From: Sthenelais limicola
Lineage: Eukaryota > Annelida > Polychaeta > Phyllodocida > Sigalionidae
Length of the DNA stretch: 64,000 nt
Direction of reading: 5' to 3'
NCBI GenBank assembly: GCA_942159475.1
Contig: OW804095.1
Location: 146,982,314-147,046,313, forward strand
Below, piece after piece: positions 1 through 10,075 of this stretch. The translations under genes were made by a program, and so were the position numbers. The notes below the pieces were generated by a model. It did not search any database. It had not been told where the DNA came from and worked only from the letters and a program-made list of their open reading frames with translations. Position 1 is the first letter of the stretch. The number at the start of each line of letters is the position of its first letter.

Positions 1-53
1 TATTTGAGAGGATTGGTGAAGGCGAATTGTACATTTTCTGAAAATCTGACCCA
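1..53 (+). mobile_element. MITE-A, right end only (cut by window edge)
   Basis: The window opens inside a family A element. The segment from the TATTTGAGAGGATTGGTGAA motif to the terminal CTGACCCA matches the right end of the full copy at 616-852. Confidence 0.85.
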
Positions 54-615
54 TATACTGTGTATGATCAATACTGATCAACACACTATTCAATAATGAA
101 AATATGCAAAAGAAAACTCAATGTGGTCGGATGAGAATGTTATAGTCTAGACAAATATTGAGATTATAGTAATTGGAAATTTATGTCATGTTCATTCTTT
201 TTTCTGTGTGCCACTAAACGGAACAATAGGAGCGAGTCACTTTCAGTCGTGAAAATTACTGTAAGACAAGATAAAGACAGATTGTAAACCTCCCATCAAC
301 AGGAGAATTCCTTCTGGTCGAAATCCTAGTATTGAATAAAAGTATTCTTAAGCTAAATACATCCTCAGATCATCTTCTGCCACCCACATGCCCCTATGCA
401 ATAATCTGCTAAGACAGGGGACACACACCTTAAGGAGGTTCCTACAACTACTGCACATTCAAACTACCCAATTTGGGCACTTTTGTTTGCCGTCACTTAA
501 CATGTGCAATCGGTTGGCAATGTGTATCACTGTGCGACTCTCTCATTGAAAAGCACCAATGAGAGCACCACATCTTTAAAGCAGCATCTGAGAGACGGGC
601 AATTAATCTCGCATG
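54..615. other. Anonymous intergenic DNA
   Basis: I see no gene, inverted-repeat element or tandem repeat here. A 67-codon open frame at 504-707 runs into the MITE-A copy and has no recognisable family. Confidence 0.5.
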
Positions 616-852
616 TGGGTCAGATTTTCAGAAAATGTACAATTGGCAGCTGTACACATTTAGTAAATTCTGCTAAATTAGGCTGCAATTTGGCCAATAC
701 TAGGTAACTTCGAGTATATTTGGTATTGCATTGATTCTAGCAATTTGTTTGGTTAGGCTGAACTGTATTTTGAACTTTATTTTTGTCTGAAATTTGGGTT
801 ATTTGAGAGGATTGGTGAAGGCGAATTGTACATTTTCTGAAAATCGGACCCA
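616..852 (+). mobile_element. MITE-A, full-length reference copy (237 bp)
   Basis: This is the most abundant element in the window. Both ends carry an inverted repeat of about 28 bp starting TGGGTCAGATTTTCAGAAAA. The interior is too short for a transposase and has no conserved ORF, so it is a non-autonomous DNA element. Here it is flanked by ATG on the left and TGT on the right. Most copies sit in TA-rich flanks (TATA or CATATG), which suggests a TA-containing target. I define + as the orientation in which GGCAGCTGTACACATTTAG follows the first terminus. The autonomous partner is not in this window. Confidence 0.9.
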
Positions 853-1020
853 TGTGACCCAGGAGGTAGAATCTGTAATGGCTGACAACTAGAACAAATG
901 TACAATGCTTCGATATAATCAAGTTGACTGCTAGGAGGTTCCCAATGATATAGAAAGCGTGGAGCATCCATTCAAGTAAGTCTGACAATGTACAGTTGGC
1001 AGCTCTAGTGATGGGTACAT

Positions 1021-1150
1021 ATGAGTATTTTTTATTTTTTTTGACATTTCTTTTATTCAGGAGTAAACAGTGGCATGTGCCATCTATTCAACTTTATACT
1101 GACTAGGGTTGGACCCTGTATTCCGCCAGGTCCTGAATTTATTGACGTTC
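1021..1150 (-). mobile_element. Possible short retroposon fragment with T-rich end
   Basis: A T-rich run at 1028-1041 is followed by sequence with the same layout as the insertion at 7662-7793 (T-run, TTTTATT, CAGG, AAA...). Read on the minus strand it would be a short retroposon with an A-rich 3' end. No clear target duplication is visible, so the call is weak. Confidence 0.3.
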
Positions 1151-1316
1151 AATTTCAGAATAACAACAAGAGCTGAATGTCTATTAGAGTGTTACGAACA
1201 GACTATTCTATAGTTTGATGAGATAATGAAATGAGATGAGGTGATATTTAAAATATAAGAAGAAAATGGAAACGTAGTATATTTACCATTTGTTTGATTA
1301 AAAGGATATATTCTGT

Positions 1317-1397
1317 TGTTGCGAACTGTATTTTAACCATAACTGTGTCTTAAATGTCTGTTATTTGAGATGATTGGTGAAAGGGAATTGTAGATTT
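1317..1397 (+). mobile_element. MITE-A fragment (right half, decayed)
   Basis: Sequence from GCGAACTGTATTTTAACCAT through TTATTTGAGATGATTGGTGA matches the right half of family A, but it lacks both termini and has drifted. Confidence 0.6.
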
Positions 1398-1578
1398 CGT
1401 CCAATTTCAACTTCTATTGCGTTCTTAAAGCATCTGACCTTCACTTCGTAATAGAAGCTTTGATTTTAACTAACATCATACACTGAGCATTTAGTAGACT
1501 ACTTTCAGTTAGAGAATAATATTTCAATGACACCCAAAATGAGATAGCTTCATAACTTCTTTGAATCCCAATGATCGG

Positions 1579-1582
1579 AAAA
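1579..1582 (-). terminator. RNA polymerase III terminator of tRNA-Cys
   Basis: Four A residues on the plus strand give TTTT on the minus strand, five bases past the discriminator base of the tRNA at 1588. This is the usual place and form of a Pol III terminator. Confidence 0.7.
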
Positions 1583-1587
1583 GGTTC

Positions 1588-1659
1588 AGGGGGCACCCGG
1601 ACTTGAACCAGGGACCTCTCGATCTGCAGTCGAATGCTCTACCGCTGAGCTATACCCCA
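1588..1659 (-). tRNA. tRNA-Cys (anticodon GCA)
   Basis: On the minus strand the 72 bases fold as a cloverleaf and closely resemble animal tRNA-Cys. The D-arm carries box A (TAGCTCAGCGG). The anticodon stem TTCGA/TCGAG closes the loop CTGCAGA, with GCA at plus-strand 1625-1627. The T-arm carries box B (GGTTCAAGTCC) and the discriminator base is T. No intron is present and CCA is not encoded, as in nuclear eukaryotic genes. One oddity is that the first base is T opposite C72 where a G is expected, so the outermost acceptor pair is a mismatch; the other acceptor pairs are intact. Either the gene tolerates or corrects this mismatch, or it is a recently degraded copy. With a terminator in the right place, I lean towards a functional or recently functional gene. 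Confidence 0.88.
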
Positions 1660-1813
1660 AGACAAGGTAGTTTGGTGCATAGATGCTCTTATTTCAAATG
1701 ATAATATTACTTTTTAAAATCTCTGATCAATATTGTACGTACTAAGTTTCTTTGTCTCTTTAACATGGCGTGCACTGGAAGACTCGATTCTAAATTAGAT
1801 GGGCATTACCAAA

Positions 1814-2221
1814 TGTGATCCGTTTTAGGAAAATGAGTCATAAGTCGGAGAATATGGATTTTGAGATATCACAATATACGAAAAGAGGAGATCAAGCGGA
1901 TTCCAATGATAGTAAACACTAGGGTACCTAACATGTATTTCTATATTTTAAGTTTGATAACTTTATTTTTGAAAAAAAAAGTTTGCAATGTTTCTGACTG
2001 GGTAAACCAGTAAAGTAACTAAATATACTCGATACAAGGCCTTCAAAACGCAAGGATATATTTATTACAATGTCCTGAAATGTGTTACACTGATTCATAT
2101 GACTATAACTGCTAAACCCCCTGAAGATCAGAACATTGCAATAAAGAGATCTTGTGGAAAAAACACTTTGAAAAACATCCATTTTGCGACTTATGACTCA
2201 TTTTCCTGAAAACACATCACA
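1814..2221 (+). mobile_element. MITE-B, full-length (about 408 bp)
   Basis: Reference copy of family B. The inverted ends are TGTGATCCGTTTTAGGAAAA... and its counterpart ending CACATCACA, followed inward by the shared ATGAGTCATAAGTCGCAAAA block. The interior has a GATCAAGC...CCAATGATAG segment and an A-tract after TTTGATA. No transposase is encoded. I define + by this orientation. Two end variants exist, TGTGATCCGTTTTAGG and TGTGATGTGTTTCAGG. Confidence 0.88.
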
Positions 2222-2365
2222 AATTTGTAACTCTTACTCTTGCTAATAACCAACTCGAATAATGGTAATTTAATAATGAAGTTGAACCGCACTAACTGTA
2301 CGTATAACGATAGTGATAAGACAAAATAATATAAGTCTAATAGGTTTACATCGATCATGCATTCG

Positions 2366-2717
2366 AAATAGGGGAGTTGCATGTCTCACTGCGCATGTCT
2401 GTCACAGTGCATGCTGGGACGGATTCAGTTCAAGTCTGACATACAAATATTTGGCAACATTCTAATTAAAAATTGCAAAATTGTTTTCACCAATATCATA
2501 GCTTGTATAGACGATCTATGAAAACCAAATGTATGATGGGAAAGATGAAGTCAAGTGTTATGGAAACATGTATAACACATGGATATTGACATTAGAGCAT
2601 TGATAAATAGTCCATGCTGAACATGACATGTTTTCTTTAGATTTTATACTGTACCATTACTCCCATAATTCCATGGGAATCAAATTTCAAAATGGCGGCT
2701 ATGCAAGTCCCCTATTG
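2366..2717 (-). mobile_element. MITE-C, full-length (about 350 bp)
   Basis: Both ends carry inverted CAATAGGGGACTTGCAT-like termini (here AATAGGGGAGTTGCAT and ATGCAAGTCCCCTATTG). The interior holds the family-specific blocks GATCTATGAAAACCAAATG and CATAATTCCATGGGAATC. No coding capacity. Minus is assigned because the GCCGCCATTTTGAATC end lies on the right. Confidence 0.85.
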
Positions 2718-3116
2718 TCAAATCCAGAACTGTGAAAACATCTTACCTCCTATACTACACATTATATATTATTTATAATATCAAATTGAACTGTATTCAC
2801 AGAGACTATTTTATATGTGTTTGCAGAATAAAAACTTAAATCAGTCAACAAGTTCTTATAGATAACTAGCACCAAAGGAAATATAGTAAAGATCCATTGT
2901 ATAATATGTGGAATAAACTGAGCCCCTGCACCCTCTCCCTATCCCTCAATGATCTACCACTGATCCGTTAATGTAATGTAAAATACCCAGCCATATCTGC
3001 ATCAGCTTGATGTGTATATGAGGCAGATAATCCCTGATCTCCATACATATAACAACTGGTGGCCAGCCCTCTACCTGTGATGAGCCAGTATCACGAGTTG
3101 CTCACGAGCTGATGTA
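2718..3116. other. Anonymous AT-rich DNA
   Basis: No gene or repeat structure recognised. Confidence 0.4.
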
Positions 3117-3832
3117 CAATAGGGGATTTGCATAGCCGCAAATTTGAATCTTGATTCGCATGGAGTTATTATAGCAAATGGCACGATGGAGGGTTCAAAC
3201 TGATAGAGACCCCTCAGAAAACGGGACGAACCCCGAAGGGGTGAGTTCCCATTTTCTGAGGGGTCGAGATCAGTTTGAACCCGAACAGAGTGCCATTTGC
3301 TATTTATTACACACTCTATTTGGATGTTAAAAAGTAAATTTACCTTGTTTAGCCTATAGTTTAGCTTGAGGAAGCTTGATTCACCGCAATTTGTAGGCCT
3401 AAGTTATGCGGTCAGGACGACGTCATCTGGCCTACGCTGCACCAATGAAATTGCGTCTTTGGCCTATGTGAAATATTCGGACCGACCAAACTGCACCCCC
3501 AAACTGCACCTTTCTAACTGCTCACGTGTGTAATACTGGGGCTAATGGTACAGTATAAAATCGATAGAAAACATGTGATGTTCAGCATGTAATATTTATC
3601 AATGTTCTAATGTCAATATCCATGTGTTATAAATGTTTCCATACCTCAAGTCCCCATATTTTTAATCATGCGTTTGGTTTTCATAGATCATATATACAAG
3701 CTATGATATTGGTGAAAGTATTCTTGCAATTTTCGATGAAAATGTTGCTAAATATTGGTATGTCAGATTTCAACAGAATCCATCCCGGGATGCACTCTAA
3801 CAGACATGCGCAGTGGCACAAATCCCCTATTG
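3117..3832 (+). mobile_element. MITE-C interrupted by another insertion
   Basis: The left part (3117-3170, starting CAATAGGGGATTTGCATAGC) and the right part (about 3538-3832, ending AAATCCCCTATTG) together make a normal C element. About 370 bp of foreign DNA, including the fold-back at 3171-3303, separates them. The join falls within the ATTATGG region of other C copies. Confidence 0.8.
3171..3303. repeat. Fold-back inverted repeat inside MITE-C
   Basis: The arm beginning ATAGCAAATGGCAC (3171-3184) is the reverse complement of GTGCCATTTGCTAT (3290-3303). Pairing continues inward through GGGTTCAAACTGAT/ATCAGTTTGAACCC and ACCCCTCAGAAAA/TTTTCTGAGGGGT to a short centre near 3237. The whole forms a hairpin of about 133 nt with few mismatches. 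Confidence 0.85.
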
Positions 3833-4189
3833 TTCACTTGTAATCACTACCACGAAGGTCTTGGGGTTATATATAGCCACATGAAGCAGAGACTAAAAGG
3901 ATTAAAACCTCCATTTCGGGCTTGCTGGTGCACTGTCAAGGCGTATCCCTGAGCCGTATGCTATAGCCATTACTATCGTATTATACAGCTTAGAACATGA
4001 TTCTAATAAAATAGCATTGTTTTCAAATTGTAAAATTAGATAAAATGTTACTAAACATCAATTTGTATTATCTGGTGTTCATGAACACTTATTTTAACTT
4101 TAAGCTAATGTGAAACACATTATGTGACATTCATCAAATTGTGTCATGCACCTCAATATGAATAACTCTAGATTAAATGTCAGCGCATG
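3833..4189. other. Anonymous AT-rich DNA
   Basis: No supported feature. Confidence 0.4.
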
Positions 4190-4252
4190 TCAAAATGACA
4201 ATTGCCCTTCACCAATCCTGCCAGTATTGGTGAAGGGCAATTGTCATTTTGA
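4190..4252. repeat. Perfect 27-bp inverted repeat with 9-nt loop
   Basis: The arms 4190-4216 and 4226-4252 are exact reverse complements, centred on CCTGCCAGT. The arm contains ATTGGTGAAGG followed by CAATTGT, a sequence typical of the right end of MITE-A, so the hairpin may be two A ends brought head to head. Confidence 0.85.
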
Positions 4253-4682
4253 AAATATATAAATATTAGACAAAACTGAGGTTTAAAATAAATACAATTC
4301 AAAATAACCGTACGGATTTTCTTCAACCCCATAACAAATAATAAATTATTTTTCATTTATCAGCTCAGATGAGCAGAACTTACTAAAGGTACATTTCCAG
4401 ACGCCCTAGCCCGGTTGTACTAATAGTGAGTGAGCAGGATAGAGCATATAGAGACAGGCTTGGAGAGTCAGGGAGCAGATCAACTGCTCATCCCATGTAA
4501 GCCCATGTTATATATGTGTAGCTCACTTAGGTAAGCAATTGTTTGACGTGCAGCTTGTAGGGCTTATGTATTCTGTCCCTAGCACTTCACCTCTATCATA
4601 TAGACCCATCAGCAAGAGTAGAATAATGATAGCTTCATAACTTCCTTTTATTGTTATCGTATTATTATGTTAAAACAGCGTG
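4253..4682. other. Anonymous AT-rich DNA
   Basis: No supported feature. Confidence 0.4.
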
Positions 4683-4805
4683 TTTTAGATCAGGTCTCTT
4701 AGTTTGTCTCCAGGGTAGTATACTACAATCGATATAGGGTATTTTAGATTAGGTCTCTTACTTTGTCTTCTGGGGTAGTATACTACCATAAGTTCGACAC
4801 TTTTA

Positions 4806-5041
4806 TGGGTCAGAGTTCAGAAAATGTACAATTCAACTTCGTCAATTCTCTCAAATAACCCAAATTCCAGACGAAAATAAAGTTCAAAATACAGTTCAAC
4901 CTAGCCAAATTGATTTCTAGAACCAATGCAATGGAAAATATACTCGAATTTACCTAGTATTGACCAAATTGTAACCTAATTTAGCAGAATTTACTAAATG
5001 TGTACAGCTACCAATGGTACATTTTCTGAAAATTTGACCCT
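4806..5041 (-). mobile_element. MITE-A, full-length, inside satellite
   Basis: Termini TGGGTCAGAGTTCAGAAAAT and ATTTTCTGAAAATTTGACCC enclose the complete interior in reverse orientation. Confidence 0.88.
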
Positions 5042-5238
5042 TATTAGGCCCTTCTAATTCCTAGGGTAGTATTGTAACATCTATTGTTATATGATGAGGT
5101 AAGGGGTTGTCTAGTCCACCTCTTGTACTTTTAGCTTGTCTTCCACTGACTAGCTGATCATCCACTAACTCCTGGGGTAGTATACTGCCATTACCGGTTG
5201 TATGATATTTTACCAGGCAGTTTAGTTCAACTCCTATA

Positions 5239-5475
5239 TGGGTCCGATTTTCAAAAAATGTACAATTGGCAGCTGTACACATTTAGTAAATTCTGCTAAA
5301 TCAGGCTGCAATTAAGTCAATACTAGGTAAATTCGAGTATATTCGGTATTGCATGTATACTAGCAATCTGTTTGGTTAGGTTGAACTGTATTTTAAAGGT
5401 TATTTTCGTCTGAAATTGGGATTATTTTAGAGAATTGGTGAAGGTGAATTGTACATTTTCTGAAAAGCTGACCCA
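5239..5475 (+). mobile_element. MITE-A, full-length, inside satellite
   Basis: The flanks read CTCCTATA on the left and TATATATAGCT on the right. The satellite unit without an insert reads CTCCTATAGCT, so the element entered the TATA of the repeat unit. Confidence 0.88.
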
Positions 5476-5832
5476 TATATATATAGCTTTCTGTATCCCC
5501 TGAGGTAGCATACTACCATCTATTCTTATATGGTGATCTACTAGGCTGTTTAGTTCAGCTTCTGTAGCGCCGGTATTCCACTGCTTCTGTGGTAGTATAC
5601 TAACATATATTTTATGTTTCAATTGAATTGAAATGAATTACTGGGCTAGTCAGTTTAACCTCTATAACTAGTCTTCCAATGACCCCAGGGTAGTATACTA
5701 CTATCAGATATTGTATTATTCTTCCCCAGGCTGTTCAGTCCAACCCATAGGTGGTATTCCACCATCCCCTGGGTAGTATACTAGCATAGATCTATCATTG
5801 AACGATAATTTCAAGGTTGTTCAAGTCTCCTT

Positions 5833-6416
5833 CTAGTACAGCTTTGTTATGTTCGTTCAATATTTCTCTTTTGCTTTCAAGGAAAAGCTAATTTACACTT
5901 GTGATACATGTGTAGAATCGGATTATCATCAACCAAGTGAAAAGAAAAGAGACATTTTCGCTGATTTCGCTTAGAAGTCCCTCGGAACACAGCTCTCAAA
6001 GGTGCTAAATCTGCTGAGCTTAACTGAGCAAATAGGCAAAGTGCTTTATTATACTAGAGCTCAATGCATACATAGATGTTGCCTGCCATTAAGCCCCTGT
6101 ATTTAGTTAATCCCTGAGATGGTCATATGCTGAGCAATGGAGGGGATTATGTACAGAGCCTGAGAGTGCTATATGTGGACGGGGGATGATCCCTCGCTCT
6201 TACCCATACTGATATGTTCAGCACTTAATCTGTGGATTATGCATTGATTGCTTGATTAAGAACCACTGTCATAGTGGGGCAGCTTATAGTCAGATTTGAG
6301 ATGGATGTGGACTCTCCAGACAAAAGCATCAACAGTCCCCCACATGCTAATTACTGCCTTAGCCTTCCAGGTATCATTTGATGAAGGTCGATTGTACATC
6401 TTCTCTGGAAGATGTG
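5833..6416. other. Anonymous DNA with a MITE-A scrap
   Basis: Only a short stretch at about 6380-6405 (GATGAAGGTCGATTGTACAT) resembles the right end of MITE-A. Nothing else is recognised. Confidence 0.4.
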
Positions 6417-6776
6417 CAATAGGGGACTTGCATGACCGCCATCCTGAATTCCCGATTCACATGGAATTATAGAAGGTGTATGTCAGTGTAAAAAAGCTAG
6501 ATATAGAACATGTTATGTTCAGCGTGGAATATTTAACAGTGATCTCATGTAAAAGGCCATGTGTTTCCTGTGATTCAATAAAACATGCCTCCATCTTTCC
6601 CATCATGCATAATAGTTTTTTATAGATCATGTACACACGCTATGATATTGGTGAAAGGATTCTTGCACTTTTTGACAAAAATGTTGCTCAACATTTGTAT
6701 GTCAGATTTTAACTGAATCCCTCCCAACATGCACTGTAACATACATGCGCGGTGAGACATGCAAATCCCATAATTA
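6417..6776 (+). mobile_element. MITE-C, full-length
   Basis: Starts CAATAGGGGACTTGCATGAC and ends near ATGCAAATCCCATAATTA. The terminal CCCCTATTG on the right has mutated. The interior blocks TTTCCCATCATGCAT and TATGATATTGGTGAAA are present. Confidence 0.82.
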
Positions 6777-7501
6777 TTGGCTTCTGAAACTTCTCGAATA
6801 ACCCAAATACCAGACTGATTATCTGGCCTAACCGATATACAGAAATCCCAGCAAGCTTTAACATTTCCTTTTAGCAAAACGTATGGAGCAAAGAAACAAT
6901 TATTATTTTCATTTTGTTGAGAAAGTTTTATTAGACAAAGTTTCACGTGCGTGATAATTCTCAATTGGCAATATTCAAAACAATATTTCTATCACTTTTA
7001 TAAACATGTAGACAATTTTGACTTTAAATCATTTCATGATAGCTATCTTATAAGCTATATTATTATAAGCTGACCATTGTACATTTTCTTAGGGCCTGAC
7101 GCTTAAAGACCGCATAGCAGTATTCGAGAAAAGTGTGCATTTAGTATACCTCCCTCATCCAAGAAATGGCAGACAGAAATACACCAGCTAATAAAAAATC
7201 TGTGATTAAATCACGACTGTGACCAGCGCCTGTAGAGGGAGCCATTTATGTCACCAGAAGTAGATGGTGTCGCAGTAAATGTTGTCCATGCCTTCCATGT
7301 GAGAGATAAGCTAGTCGGCAGGTGGCGGGTCAGTCGCCAGGTAGCGGCGAGGCTTATTGCATTTTTATTATAGGCCAGTCTATATACTATAGGTTATTGC
7401 CCGAGAGTGAGTCATATTCTGCGATTTATTTTAATCAGATTTTGTCTTAAAAGGGGACAAATAGAGGAATACAATGAAAGTTGTCTTTTTGGGATGTTGT
7501 T
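6777..7501. other. Anonymous DNA
   Basis: A scrap at about 7072-7096 (CCATTGTACATTTTCTTAGG) resembles a MITE-A end. A 114-codon minus-strand frame at 6620-6964 largely overlaps MITE-C and has no protein signature. Confidence 0.4.
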
Positions 7502-7840
7502 CAATAGGGGACTTGTATGTCCACCATCTTGAATCTTGATTATTATGGAATTATTAGAGTTGTATGTCAGTGTGAAATCTATAGAAAATATGTCAAGATC
7601 AGCATTAGATATTTATCAGTGCTCCACTGTTAATATCTTTGTGTTATTTATGTTTCAATAATGTTGTTTTTTTATGTTTTATTTATCCAGGTGTATAAAG
7701 GGTTTGGCCCTTACCAACCCATATTGTTCGAGTATCAGTAAAGATTCCTGCATGATTTTCTCCTCCTACCCTGCTTACCCCATTTGTTATATGATTTATG
7801 TTTCAATAACACAAGCCTCCATCTTTCCCATCACAATATT
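7502..7840 (+). mobile_element. MITE-C, right end missing, split by a retroposon
   Basis: The left end CAATAGGGGACTTGTATGTC is intact. Homology stops after CATCTTTCCCATCAC, shortly before a MITE-A copy. A 132-bp insertion with target duplication (7662-7793) lies inside. Confidence 0.78.
7646..7809 (-). mobile_element. Short retroposon with 16-bp target-site duplication
   Basis: The 16 bases ATTTATGTTTCAATAA occur at 7646-7661 and again at 7794-7809, while other C elements have the block once. The 132 bp between them start with a T-run (TGTTGTTTTTTT). On the minus strand this is an A-rich 3' end, as expected for a SINE or truncated LINE copied by target-primed reverse transcription. I see no clear Pol III box pair, so the class within retroposons is open. 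Confidence 0.75.
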
Positions 7841-7858
7841 TCCTAAGTAACTCATATT

Positions 7859-8095
7859 TGGGTCAGATTTTCAGAAAATGTACAATTGGCAGCTGTACAC
7901 ATTTAGTAAATTCTGCTAAATTAGGCTGCAATTTGGTCATTACTAGGTAAATTCAAGTATATTCAGCATTGCATTGACGCTAGCAATCTGTTTGGTTAGG
8001 TTGAACTGTATTTTGAACTTTATTTTCGTCTGAAATTGTGGTTATTTGAGAAGATTGGCGAAGTTGAATTGTACATTTTCTGAAAATCTGACCCA
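7859..8095 (+). mobile_element. MITE-A, full-length
   Basis: Both 28-bp termini are intact, and the flanks are CATATT on the left and TATAAT on the right. It sits just beyond the truncated MITE-C. Confidence 0.9.
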
Positions 8096-8584
8096 TATAA
8101 TATATACAAATTTGTATGGGTATGGTGAAGCCAATGGTAGCCGTGTCCATTTCCATAGTATCTATATCTCCTTCATCAAAACCTGATGCAAACCTCCAGA
8201 ACTTAGCAAGATTTAACCCTTGTCTGAGAATAAGAAACGGATCAAATTATCAGACATTTAAGATGAAGATGCACCCAAATTCTCCATTTTAAACCATCAT
8301 TAGGAAGCTAGGAATTACAATTAAAATTTGGATTTGGGGTTCAAAATGTTAAATGATCAACTGACTGCCTTTCCTTACATCCACTGCGCATCCTCATTTC
8401 CGCATCGCTTGATGGATGGAAGGGAGAAGAGATGTAAAGGAAAGAAATCTTGGAACCATCTAAAATGGCAATCCCCCACTAAGTGTTGTTGAATTTCCAT
8501 TTGTTCCTGAAAATGTGACAATATCCAATCGAAAATGTGCACTTACATGCAGTGTTTGAATGATGTTTTTGTAGGTACAGAATA
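8096..8584. other. Anonymous DNA
   Basis: No supported feature. Confidence 0.4.
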
Positions 8585-8757
8585 AAAGCGATAATAAGTG
8601 AAGCTACCACAGGAAAGGATTAGGTTGGTTCATCAAAATGTAAATGTGGACTTTCATGAAAAGTAAACCAACCGGATGAAATGCCCGAACTTTGGTCAAA
8701 TGACATTTAAATAGGTTGGAAAAAAATGGAACAAAGTTAGAAAAATCTAGGTTTGAC
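8585..8757 (+). mobile_element. MITE-D fragment (right part)
   Basis: AAAAGCGATAATAAGTGAAG through AGGTTGGAAAAAAATGGAAC matches the right part of MITE-D at 18037-18378. The left end is missing. Confidence 0.6.
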
Positions 8758-9041
8758 AATCTTACCAAATACTCTTATCACTATTATACTTTTACTCATA
8801 TTATGACTTATATGACTGATTTCATCAATATTCTGCGGGATTATATGTTTATAGAAGAATTAGGTTAATCAAGCAAAAACAGCCGCCGATGAGTGATATT
8901 AGGTGAAGTCACAGGAAGGGATTCGTCCGGCTCCTCCAAATACAAATTTGGACGTTTTAGAAGCCCTGTAGCAAAAACAACCAGACAAATAGAGAAAATA
9001 TTTTGTTTTTCAACCAACGTTAACTGAGAATGCAGCTTTAA
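8758..9041 (+). mobile_element. MITE-D, left end decayed
   Basis: Contains the D blocks CAATATTCTGC, CAGCCGCCGATGAGTGAT and AAGTCACAGGAAGGGATTC. It ends with the D terminus TTAACTGAGAATGCAGCTTTA. Confidence 0.72.
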
Positions 9042-9171
9042 CTGCTCAAGAATGCAGCTTTATCATTAGAACTTCGTTGTACAATGAATGTACTTGTTTC
9101 TTGATAACTCAACTGACATTATTTCAGAAGATGTGCTGTACAAAAATACTAAATAGAAAAAAACAACAAAC

Positions 9172-9330
9172 TGGGAGTGCAGTTTAATTGAGAGTGCAGC
9201 TGTAACTGAGAATGCAGCTTTAACTCAGAGTGCAGCTTTAACTCAGAGTGCAGCTTTAACTCAGAGTGCAGCTTTAACTCAGAGTGCAGCTTTAACTCAG
9301 AGTGCAGCTTTAACTCAGAGTGCAGCTTTG
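9172..9330. repeat. 18-bp minisatellite derived from the MITE-D terminus
   Basis: About nine head-to-tail units of 18 bp (GAGTGCAGCTTTAACTCA) cover this stretch, the central ones identical. The unit is essentially the MITE-D end sequence (CTGAGAATGCAGCTTTAA) found intact about 150 bp to the left. On the minus strand it reads as a repeating six-residue peptide, but only as a by-product of the 18-bp period. Confidence 0.9.
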
Positions 9331-9661
9331 AATTCATACCATAAGTTTGGATCCCACTGATCTCCATGTGCTGAACCATCGGTACTAGAACGATGTCTCT
9401 GACGTTTAACCATGTATGCAGAAACAAGTATGGGTTTCCATAGAAACAATAAAGTATGAGAGCAATGTACACACGATGCACTTGGTAAGTATCTCACATG
9501 TGAACCCAATATTGACCAAACCCTCCCCACCATCTTGGATGGACTAATAGGGGCGCAGTGATCAGGAGACCTGGGTGGGAGAGGCCGTATCTGTGTCTGC
9601 TGGAATGGGAGATTGTTACATGTGATACAGTGATTTGGGGATGACAAATATTAGAACTATA
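9331..9661. other. Anonymous DNA
   Basis: No supported feature. Minus-strand frames here have no recognisable protein family. Confidence 0.4.
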
Positions 9662-10072
9662 TGTGATCCGTTTTAGGACAATAAGTCATAAGTCGTAAAA
9701 TATGGATTTTGAGATATCATCATATTTGTAAAGAGGAGATCAAGGTGATTCCAATGATAGTAAACACTAGGGTACCTAACATGTATTTCTGTATTTTAAG
9801 TTCGATATTTTAATTTTTGAGAAAATAAAAATGTTTGCAATGTTTCTGACTGGGTAAACCAGTAAAGTAACTAATATGCTCCATAAGAATGCCTTCAAAA
9901 CGCAATGATATATTTCATAAAATGTCCCGAAATTTGGTACATGGATTTATATGACAATAACTGCTAAACCATCTGAAAATCAGAACATTTCAATAAACAG
10001 ATCTTGTTAAAAAAACACTTTGAAAAATATCCATTTTGCGACTTATGACTCATTTTCCTGAAACACATCACA
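9662..10072 (+). mobile_element. MITE-B, full-length
   Basis: Starts TGTGATCCGTTTTAGGACAA and ends ...CTGAAACACATCACA. The interior is collinear with 1814-2221. Confidence 0.88.
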
Positions 10073-10075
10073 TAT

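Larger units (their letters stand above)
4683..5832 (+). repeat. Old, degenerate 86-bp-type satellite array
   Basis: The core GGTAGTATACTAC recurs many times, followed by CATCTATTGTTRTATGATG, then AGGCTGTTTAGTTCAACTCC, then a CTTCCACTAACTCC-like block, as in the clean arrays at 56652-58030. Units have drifted in length and sequence, and two MITE-A copies (4806-5041 and 5239-5475) interrupt the array. Confidence 0.75.

Noticed and set aside
9172..9330. CRISPR-like array
   Set aside because: The repeats are head to tail without spacers, and the genome is eukaryotic; it is a minisatellite.
9149..9481. Peptide with a repeated LHSELK motif
   Set aside because: The six-residue repeat is just the 18-bp minisatellite read in one frame. 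No start context or homologue is apparent.
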